Positions 54,930 to 61,454 of a DNA stretch of 64,000 nt are shown here, in pieces (the first letter of the stretch is position 1; every line of letters begins with the position of its first letter). The notes beneath the pieces were generated by a model. The model was given only the letters and a program-made list of their open reading frames with translations. It was not told the origin of the DNA and searched no databases. A program made the translations under genes and the position numbers. The stretch comes from Paludibacterium sp. (GTDB lineage: Bacteria > Pseudomonadota > Gammaproteobacteria > Burkholderiales > Chromobacteriaceae), in NCBI RefSeq assembly GCF_019232825.1, contig NZ_JAFAND010000025.1:1-64000 (forward strand). Direction: 5' to 3'.

Positions 54930-55349
54930 TCATCTACCCGCCAACAATCGCAACGTCGCGGCATCGCGCTGCCCCCGATTGCATTGGTCGAGCGCCAGAG
55001 AGAAGACTGGAGGCGCGCCTGCCGCCAGACTGAAAAGTGTCATCGAGGAAACAAACTTCAGGTCGTCGGGGTAGCCGAAGCGCTGCGAGAGCGGCATCGG
55101 CGCAAGCGACAGCACGGCTTGGGTGCATTCGATCAACCGCGGCCCTAGAACCGGGTGTTGCAGGTAGTCGGAGGCTTCGGCCAGGTCGGCGATGCCATAG
55201 AAATCAGCGTGCGCGCTGTGGCCAAGCCCACGCAACTGGGGGAAGACGAACCACATCCAATGGCCCTCTTTGCGGCCACGGGTCAGCTCGGCCAAAGCGC
55301 TGGCGTAGACATCACGCTGCGCATCCAGAAACCGCGACAAATCGTTCAT
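54930..55349 (-). CDS. DUF1810-family protein
   Basis: A 139-residue protein of a widespread uncharacterised family. Recognisable segments are RFLDAQRDVYASALAEL, GHWMWFVFPQL, YGIADLAEASDYLQHPVLGPRL and FGYPDDLKFVSSMTLF. Structures of relatives show a helical fold; no reaction is established. It stands alone, with no operon partner. Confidence 0.87.
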   Translation of the reverse strand: MNDLSRFLDAQRDVYASALAELTRGRKEGHWMWFVFPQLRGLGHSAHADFYGIADLAEASDYLQHPVLGPRLIECTQAVLSLAPMPLSQRFGYPDDLKFVSSMTLFSLAAGAPPVFSLALDQCNRGQRDAATLRLLAGR

Positions 55350-55436
55350 GGTCTAGGGCCTGTCTGCAAACTATTTGCGGCTGCGGCCGGTGTCCGCCGG
55401 ATGCAGCGCGAGGAGTGCGCCCCGCCGCAGTGTCAT

Positions 55437-56408
55437 TCACTGCCAGGGGCAAACGACAAAGCGATGCGCCCATCCGCGGCGAACCGTGCGCGCCAGCGTG
55501 CGCATCAGCAGCCAACCGATGAACAGGTTGGCGCCGGCAAACAGCGGCACGGATAGTATGCGCGCCGCGGGAATGCCGGCCAACGCCAGTTTCAAGCCAC
55601 TGACGGTCGTGGCGGCAACGCCGAAGGTATAGGCCCAATAGGAGGCGGCAAACGGCTGTTCGCCAAGCCAATGGTGCAAGCGCAGCCCCAAGAGCAACTG
55701 GAACAGCCCATAGCCCCACAGCATCAGCAGCCAATGGTCGGTCGAGCCCGGCACCAGCATCAGCCAAGCCATGGCGCATACCACCGGCGGCGCGAACTGG
55801 ATGCCGATCAGCGGACGTTGCGCCGCCGGCAGGCCGCTCGGCTGCCACAGTCGTTGGAAAATCAGAGATTCGATCGCTAGCCAAGAGAAGACGCCGGCGC
55901 CTAGAAACAGCCAGCCCCAATCGGGGTGACCCAAGCCGCCCAGTGCCGCCGCGCTGGTGAAATTGCCGGCTACGGTCGGCAAATACAGACTGGGCGTGGT
56001 GTCGCGCGTTTCGCGCCCGCCCTGCCACGACCGCCCGGTATGCCACAGCGCGAACATCAGGTGCCAGGCGAGCCCGGCGGCGGCCAACCCCCAGGCCAGC
56101 GCGCGCGAATACGGCAGTGCCGCCAGCGACACCAGCAGCGTCGATACCGCCAACAACGCCGGCGTACTGCCCTGTACCGGATGCGCGAACTCGCGCCGCA
56201 CGACGTCGGGCTGACGCCACGCCTGCGCCAGATAAGCCAGCAACAGCCCGGCCCAGATCAATGCCGCCAAGAGCAGCACGCCCTCGCCGGCTTGCGGCGG
56301 TGCGCCCCAGAGTTTGACCGCGATGCGCCAGGCCTGGCCAAGGCCGCACAGCCCGAGCACCATGCCGAAATACGATGCAGAAATCGAAGTGGATACAACC
56401 GGTTTCAT
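55437..56408 (-). CDS. tehA: TehA/SLAC1-type anion channel-like transporter
   Basis: A 323-residue membrane protein with ten hydrophobic segments. SASYFGMVLGLCGLGQAWR at the N-terminus and LYLPTVAGNFTSAAALG in the middle match the TDT/TehA/SLAC1 group, which conducts anions and is linked to tellurite tolerance in E. coli. The start at 56408 has GGAGGG upstream; the longer frame lacks a site. The physiological ion is unknown. Confidence 0.88.
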   Translation of the reverse strand: MKPVVSTSISASYFGMVLGLCGLGQAWRIAVKLWGAPPQAGEGVLLLAALIWAGLLLAYLAQAWRQPDVVRREFAHPVQGSTPALLAVSTLLVSLAALPYSRALAWGLAAAGLAWHLMFALWHTGRSWQGGRETRDTTPSLYLPTVAGNFTSAAALGGLGHPDWGWLFLGAGVFSWLAIESLIFQRLWQPSGLPAAQRPLIGIQFAPPVVCAMAWLMLVPGSTDHWLLMLWGYGLFQLLLGLRLHHWLGEQPFAASYWAYTFGVAATTVSGLKLALAGIPAARILSVPLFAGANLFIGWLLMRTLARTVRRGWAHRFVVCPWQ

Positions 56409-56473
56409 ACTGCCCTCCAACAAGAGGGCGCAGGCTAGCAAATTGGGCGCGCGCGCGCCATTCTCCAGACGAG

Positions 56474-57313
56474 CTATCGACTCGCGCGCAATGCCACGGC
56501 GCCCAGCGCGATCATGCCGATCGACAGCACGCGCTTAGCGCCGGTCCGTTCGCCCAACAGCCGCCAGGACAGCAGCGCGCCAAACAAAATCGAGGTCTCG
56601 CGCAACGCCGCCACCAGGGCCACCGGCGCCTGTGTCATCGCCCACAGCACCACGCCATAGGACACCAGCGAGCCCAAGCCGCCGATCAACCCCAAGCGCC
56701 AGTGGCGCGCGGCATAATCGCGCAAAGCCGGACCGCGCGTCACCGCCGCCCACCCCAGGAGCGGCAGACCGGTCAACACGAACAGCCACGCGGCATACGC
56801 AAGCGGCGCGCCGGATAGGCGCACGCCCATGCCGTCAATCAGGGTATAGCCGGCGATCACCAGCGCATTGGTCAGCGCCGTGGCGAAGCCTCGCCGATCC
56901 GCGCCCTTCGGCGTACCGGCAAGCAGGCTCAAAATGCCGGCGGCAATACCGCCAATGCCAAGCCAAGCCGGCAACGGCAACACCTCGCCCAGCCACAACG
57001 CCCCCACCAGCGCCACCACGATCGGCGCCGCGCCGCGCATCAACGGGTAGGTCTGGCTCATGTCGGCCAGGTGGTAGGCGCGCGCGAGCAAAACGAAATA
57101 AACGATCTGCAACGCCACCGAAATGGCGATGTACGGCCAGCTCGCCTGCGCCGGCGACGGCAAAAACGGCAGCAGCACCGCGCCCAGCAGTCCGACCGAT
57201 GTCGCCACCAGCACGGTGCTCAGCGGCTTGTCGGCGCCCTGCTTGACGATGGTGTTCCAACTGGCGTGCGACGCGGCGGCCAGCAATACCAGGCAAAAGA
57301 CGGACAATGACAC
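56474..57313 (-). CDS. EamA/DMT-family transporter
   Basis: A 279-residue drug/metabolite transporter with ten hydrophobic segments in two EamA repeats (TYPLMRGAAPIVVALVG ends the first, LVAALRETSILFGALLSW the second). Substrate unknown. The start is GTG at 57313: AAGGAG lies six bases upstream and the next residues fit the family N-terminus, while the ATG frame to 57376 adds a cysteine-rich, unlike stretch. Confidence 0.85.
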   Translation of the reverse strand: MSLSVFCLVLLAAASHASWNTIVKQGADKPLSTVLVATSVGLLGAVLLPFLPSPAQASWPYIAISVALQIVYFVLLARAYHLADMSQTYPLMRGAAPIVVALVGALWLGEVLPLPAWLGIGGIAAGILSLLAGTPKGADRRGFATALTNALVIAGYTLIDGMGVRLSGAPLAYAAWLFVLTGLPLLGWAAVTRGPALRDYAARHWRLGLIGGLGSLVSYGVVLWAMTQAPVALVAALRETSILFGALLSWRLLGERTGAKRVLSIGMIALGAVALRASR

Positions 57314-57412
57314 AGACGCTCCTTCATGGCGTTGACGGCAGTGACAAGCGTATTCAATCTTCGCGCGGCGAATCAACCCCCGTCACTGGTCTTTGGCGAC
57401 GGCGACACACCC

Positions 57413-57454
57413 TTGACGTGCATCAATAAACCATACTGATAGCATGGTTATCTT
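57413..57454 (+). promoter_or_regulatory. FNR/Anr-type promoter of the 44-residue gene
   Basis: TTGAC-GTGC-ATCAA (57413-57426) differs from the FNR/Anr consensus TTGAT-N4-ATCAA at one base. A TATCTT -10 lies at 57449-57454. The centre-to-centre distance, 32 bp, is what a class II FNR promoter (site at -41.5) requires. The start would be near 57461. Confidence 0.6.
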
Positions 57455-57517
57455 GTCGATCAGCAGCAATGCCATATAGATATTGTGCAAATAATAAATG
57501 ACAACAGGGAGATGAAA

Positions 57518-57652
57518 ATGCCGTTGATTCAGCAACTTCTGTCTGACGATGTAGGTGTTTTTAGTTTAATCACCATTGTCGTCGCCACGCTGGTGGTGGG
57601 CGTATGCGCGACCCTTTTCATCCGCAAATCAAAAGACCCCGATCCGAAGTAA
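57518..57652 (+). CDS. Small single-helix membrane protein
   Basis: A 44-residue protein: a short N-terminal amphipathic part (PLIQQLLSDDVGV), one membrane helix (about 14-35), then a charged tail (RKSKDPDPK), which suggests an N-out, C-in insertion. Its layout recalls DUF3149 proteins, but I cannot confirm this. Of two nearby ATGs, 57518 is preferred because GGGAG lies six bases upstream. The FNR-type promoter suggests expression at low oxygen. The end of the gene is part of a hairpin. Confidence 0.75.
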   Translation: MPLIQQLLSDDVGVFSLITIVVATLVVGVCATLFIRKSKDPDPK

Positions 57653-57671
57653 GCCTTCGGCGTCCGGGGTC
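57635..57671 (+). terminator. Hairpin overlapping the end of the small gene
   Basis: GACCCCG and CCGAAG pair with CTTCGG and CGGGGTC; the stop codon is in the loop. Only a short T run follows (CCGTTTC). Confidence 0.6.
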
Positions 57672-57694
57672 CGTTTCACCACCGCAAGCGGCGC

Positions 57695-58852
57695 TCAGCG
57701 CGCCGCTTGCAGAATCTGGCGCATCACAGCCGGTGTCACCTCGCCGCGCTCGCCGAGCCGGGTAATGCCGTTCTTCTCCAATTGGCCGACCACGGCATCG
57801 ATGGCCTCGTCGCCCAAGCCATAAGCGGAGAGCCGCGTCGGCAAGCCCATCTCCTCGAAGAACGCGCGCGTGCGTTCGATCGCCTGATCGATGCGCGCCT
57901 CCTCGTCGCCGTCGCGCACGCCCCACACGCGCTCGGCGTATTGCAGCAGCTTGGCGCGCTTGACGCCACGGCGGACGATCAGGTTGGCTGGCAACAAGAT
58001 CGCCAGCGTGCGCGCATGGTCCATGTCATAGAGCGCGGTCAGCGGATGGCCGATGCCGTGCGTCGACCAGTCGTGCGTCACGCCGGCACCCACCACGCCG
58101 TTGAGCGCCATCGTCGCGGCCCACATGAGACTCGCGCGCGCATCGTAATCCTGCGGATTGGCGCGGACTTGCGGCCCTAGCTCGACCAACGTTTGCATCA
58201 GCCCTTCGGCCATACGCTCCTGCACCGGGGCGGCATCCGGCACGGTCAAATATTGCTCGGCCACGTGCACGAAAGCGTCGACCACGCCGTTGGCCACTTG
58301 GCGCGGCGGCACGGTAAAGGTCTTGACCGGGTCGAGAATGGAGAAGCGCGGAAACAGCAGCGGATTGCGGAACGGCAGCTTGGTCTGGCTCGCGACATGC
58401 GTCACCACCCCGGTGGGGTTCATTTCCGAGCCGGTGGCAGCCAGCGTCAACACCGCGCCCAACGGCAATGCCTGGGTGATGGCAGCGCCGCGCGTCTTCA
58501 GGATCTGTACCGGATCGCCATCGAAACAGGACGCGGCGGCCACGAACTTGGTACCGTCGACCACCGAGCCGCCACCGACTGCCAGCAAGAAATCCAGACG
58601 GTGTTCGCGCACTTTCGCCACTGCGCCCATCAGCGTTTCGAAATGCGGGTTGGGCTCGATGCCGCCGAACTCCAGCACAGTGCGCGGCGCCAGCGCGGCG
58701 CGCACCTCGGCCAGCGTACCGGTTTTCTCGGCGCTTTGGCCGCCATAGAGCAGCAACACGCGGGCTTCGGCCGGCACAAGCTCTGACAGTTGACCAATGG
58801 TGTCGCGCCCGAACACGATGCGTGTCGGGTTGTAATAGGTGAAGTTAAGCAT
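57695..58852 (-). CDS. yqhD: YqhD-like NADPH-dependent aldehyde reductase
   Basis: Iron-type alcohol dehydrogenase of 385 residues. The Rossmann part shows VGGGSVVDGTKF and the metal site lies in NGVVDAFVHVAEQY and THDWSTHGIGHPLTALYDMDHA. These match YqhD (387 residues), which reduces toxic aldehydes such as those from lipid peroxidation. The start at 58852 removes four codons; no strong ribosome site. A TetR-type dyad lies 48-62 bp upstream. Confidence 0.9.
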   Translation of the reverse strand: MLNFTYYNPTRIVFGRDTIGQLSELVPAEARVLLLYGGQSAEKTGTLAEVRAALAPRTVLEFGGIEPNPHFETLMGAVAKVREHRLDFLLAVGGGSVVDGTKFVAAASCFDGDPVQILKTRGAAITQALPLGAVLTLAATGSEMNPTGVVTHVASQTKLPFRNPLLFPRFSILDPVKTFTVPPRQVANGVVDAFVHVAEQYLTVPDAAPVQERMAEGLMQTLVELGPQVRANPQDYDARASLMWAATMALNGVVGAGVTHDWSTHGIGHPLTALYDMDHARTLAILLPANLIVRRGVKRAKLLQYAERVWGVRDGDEEARIDQAIERTRAFFEEMGLPTRLSAYGLGDEAIDAVVGQLEKNGITRLGERGEVTPAVMRQILQAAR

Positions 58853-58899
58853 GCGGACGTCCAAGCGTAGTAAGGGGATATGCTATGATACGCCTCAAT

Positions 58900-58914
58900 T
58901 AGACCGGTCGTCTA
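58900..58914 (-). promoter_or_regulatory. TetR-type dyad upstream of yqhD
   Basis: TAGAC and GTCTA separated by five bases. Dyads of this kind occur upstream of aldehyde-detoxification genes controlled by TetR proteins such as NemR; the regulator is not in this window. Confidence 0.5.
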
Positions 58915-59060
58915 GGATGATCAAGATTGGCAAATGATGTTATGCGACAATAGTGAAATATCCCGACAGCACAAGTCAATTGCTGGCCCAGTTGGACCTG
59001 TCGTGCCGCGAGGTACAACGGCATTCGCGGCAGTTAATCGCATTGCTGTAATGGCGTGAA

Positions 59061-59090
59061 AAAAGGCGAGGGAGCCCCCGTCCTCGCCCT
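59061..59090 (-). terminator. Terminator-like hairpin, minus strand
   Basis: GGCGAGG pairs with CCTCGCC; on the minus strand six T follow. No minus-strand gene ends here, so it would stop antisense transcripts coming from the nuclease gene, or it is fortuitous. Confidence 0.5.
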
Positions 59091-59150
59091 TCCGCCATAC
59101 GCGAACCGCGCTGACGTGCCAGCCAAGCCATGGGCCGCTATCATCGGCCC

Positions 59151-60056
59151 ATGCCCATCTCCACCCCACACGACGCCGTCTTCAAACAGTTCCTGACCGA
59201 CCCGGCCACGGCGCGCGATTTTCTCGACATTCACCTGCCGCCGGCCGTGCATGGCGTATGTGATCTGTCGACGCTTCGACTCGAACCGGGCAGCTTCATC
59301 AAGCGTAACCTGCGCGCGCGCCATTCTGACATCCTCTATTCGGTCCAAATGCGCAGCAAACCGGCCTACATCTATTGTCTGATCGAACACCAATCGTCAC
59401 CCGACAAGTGGATGGCCTTTCGCTTGATGTCCTATTGCCTGGACGCGATGCAAAGCCATCTGCAAAAAGGGTACGACACGCTACCCTTGGTCGTGCCGTT
59501 GTTGTTCTATCATGGCGCCACGTCGCCTTACCCCTACAGCACGTGCTGGCTCGATTTGTTTACCGAGCCGGACATGGCCGCCCAGTTGTACGGTCACGCC
59601 TTTGCGTTGGTCGACGTGACCGTGATCCCGGACGAGGAAATCCGGGGCCATGGGCGCATGGCACTGCTGGAGCTGGTACAGAAGCATCACCGTCAGCGTG
59701 ATATGATGGAACTGATCGATGACCTACGATTCTTATTGAGCCTCGGCACGTGTAGCCGAGAGCAATTGGAAAGTTTAATTAATTACATGCTGCTGGCTGG
59801 CGATACGACCCAGCCGAACGTCCTGCTGGACGCCCTGGCGCACAGCGCGCCGCAGTACGAGGAGGTTGTCATGACCATTGCGGAAAGACTCCGTGAGGAA
59901 GCCCTGCAGGTGGGCCGTCAGGAAGGACGGCAAGAAGGACGGCAAGAAGGACGGCAAGAGGTGGCTCGATCCATGCTCATGAACGGCATCGACCGTGTTG
60001 TCGTCATGCAATGCACAGGCCTTTCCGCGCAGGAGCTCGACCAGCTCAAACACTGA
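59151..60056 (+). CDS. Rpn-family recombination-promoting nuclease
   Basis: A 301-residue protein of the Rpn/YhgA-like group (PD-(D/E)XK nucleases once called transposases; E. coli RpnA promotes recombination). The family start PHDAVFKQFLTDP is clear; LRARHSDILYSV and YCLIEHQSSPDKWMAFRL hold the likely catalytic D, E and Q residues near 58-86. Residues 255-270 are four GRQE repeats. No insertion-sequence ends flank it. The start at 59151 is by family fit; 59130 is possible. Confidence 0.85.
   Translation: MPISTPHDAVFKQFLTDPATARDFLDIHLPPAVHGVCDLSTLRLEPGSFIKRNLRARHSDILYSVQMRSKPAYIYCLIEHQSSPDKWMAFRLMSYCLDAMQSHLQKGYDTLPLVVPLLFYHGATSPYPYSTCWLDLFTEPDMAAQLYGHAFALVDVTVIPDEEIRGHGRMALLELVQKHHRQRDMMELIDDLRFLLSLGTCSREQLESLINYMLLAGDTTQPNVLLDALAHSAPQYEEVVMTIAERLREEALQVGRQEGRQEGRQEGRQEVARSMLMNGIDRVVVMQCTGLSAQELDQLKH
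59913..59960 (+). repeat. Four 12-bp tandem repeats inside the Rpn gene
   Basis: Four units encode GRQE each; units 2-4 are almost identical at DNA level (GGACGGCAAGAA). Since the unit is a multiple of three, slippage would change length but not frame. Such tails are common in Rpn proteins. Confidence 0.9.
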
Positions 60057-60078
60057 GCCTGGCAACTTATTCAATTAG

Positions 60079-60106
60079 AAAAGCCGCTTCCGAGGAAGCG
60101 GCTTTT
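60079..60106. terminator. Bidirectional terminator between rpn and livJ-like genes
   Basis: AAAAGCCGCTTCC pairs perfectly with GGAAGCGGCTTTT across two bases, between convergent stops. Confidence 0.92.
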
Positions 60107-60125
60107 GCGGCCCAACGACGCGGGC

Positions 60126-61343
60126 TTATTGCGCGGCGGATGCGGTAGCGCCGCCGACACTCTCCAGCACGGTCCACTTGCCGTCGACCACCTTGTACAC
60201 GGTAATACCGCCGATCTTCAAGTCGCCCTTGCCGTCATAGCCCAAGTGCGGCGTGGTGACGGCATCGGTGTAGTCGATGCCGGCCAGCACCGGCAGGTAC
60301 TTGGCAGGGTCGGACGAGTCGGCCTTGAGCATGGCGGCGATCAGCACGCGGGTGGCGTCATAGCCATAGGGCGAATAGGTCGCCACGTCCTCGCTGAAGC
60401 GCGCCTTGTAACGGCTGGCGTAGTCCTTGCCCTTGGGCATCTGATCGAGCGGCAGGCCGGCCAGCGACGCCAGCGTGCCATCGGCATCCTTGCCCGCCAC
60501 CTTGAGGAAGTCCGGCGTCTTGGTCATTTCACCCGAGACCAGCGGCGTGCTGATGCCCAAGCGCTTCATCTGCTTGACCATCGGCGCCGACTGCGCGTCC
60601 GCGCCGCCGTAATAGATGACGTCCGGATGCTGCCCCTTGAGCGCGGTCAGAATCGCAGCGAAATCGGTAGCCTTGTCGGTGGTGTACTCGCGCTTGATCA
60701 CCTTGCCGCCGGCAGCTTCGACCGCCTTGGCGAACTCGTCCGCCAGGCCTTGGCCATAGGCGGTTCGGTCGTCGATGATGGCGATGTTCTTGGCGCCGAG
60801 CTTCTTGACCACGTAGTTGCCCATCACGCTGCCCTGCTGCGTGTCGGAGGTCATCGAACGGAAAGTGGTCTTGAAGCCTTGCGCGGTGAAGGCCGGCGCA
60901 GTGGCCATGGCGATCTGCGGAATGCCGGCGTCGGAATAGAGCTTGGACGCCGGGATCGAGGTGCCCGAGTTGAAGTGGCCGATCACGCCGCTGACCTTAT
61001 CGTCGATCAGCTTCTGCGCCACTTCGGTGGCGGTCTTCGGATCGGCCTGGTCATCCATCGGTTCCAACTCGAACTTGACCGGCTTGCCGCCGAGCGTCGG
61101 GTGGGCGGCGTTGGCATCTTCGACCGCCAGGGTCACGCCGTTTTTGTATTCGGCGCCATAGTGCGCCTGCGGGCCGGTCAGCGGTGCGACGAAGCCCAGT
61201 TTCACCACGGCCGGGCTATTGTCGGCCGACGCCGCGGAGGCGCCCGCCTGCCCAGCGGCGGTATCGTCCTTTTTGCCGCAGGCGGTCACGGCCAGGGCCA
61301 ACGCCACGGTAAGGGAAACTGCAGTCAGTTTGCTCGCTTGCAT
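60126..61343 (-). CDS. Branched-chain amino acid binding protein (LivJ-like)
   Basis: Periplasmic type I binding protein of 405 residues for an amino-acid ABC transporter. The N-terminus has a lipobox (LAVTAC, Cys22), so it is probably lipid-anchored, unlike the free LivJ of E. coli. GPQAHYGAEYKNGVTLAVEDAN (two conserved halves) and GHFNSGTSIPASKLY are typical. No permease or ATPase gene is adjacent, so it serves a transporter encoded elsewhere. Substrate could be leucine, isoleucine, valine or another amino acid. Confidence 0.9.
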   Translation of the reverse strand: MQASKLTAVSLTVALALAVTACGKKDDTAAGQAGASAASADNSPAVVKLGFVAPLTGPQAHYGAEYKNGVTLAVEDANAAHPTLGGKPVKFELEPMDDQADPKTATEVAQKLIDDKVSGVIGHFNSGTSIPASKLYSDAGIPQIAMATAPAFTAQGFKTTFRSMTSDTQQGSVMGNYVVKKLGAKNIAIIDDRTAYGQGLADEFAKAVEAAGGKVIKREYTTDKATDFAAILTALKGQHPDVIYYGGADAQSAPMVKQMKRLGISTPLVSGEMTKTPDFLKVAGKDADGTLASLAGLPLDQMPKGKDYASRYKARFSEDVATYSPYGYDATRVLIAAMLKADSSDPAKYLPVLAGIDYTDAVTTPHLGYDGKGDLKIGGITVYKVVDGKWTVLESVGGATASAAQ

Positions 61344-61454
61344 CGTTCGTCCTTCTCCTTATGTTTATATCCGCACTGCCATCGAGAGCGCGCGGTTTCT
61401 CCTCACCAGGAGGCCACCCATTATTTCTAATGAATACCCCCCTGGCAACTACTA

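Noticed and set aside
58953..59051. A 32-codon GTG frame ending in a helical stretch, upstream of the Rpn gene
   Set aside because: No ribosome site and no family; it may be a remnant, but nothing supports expression.
59151..60056. The Rpn gene as a mobile insertion sequence
   Set aside because: The family was once called transposase, but there are no terminal inverted repeats or target duplications, and Rpn proteins are nucleases.
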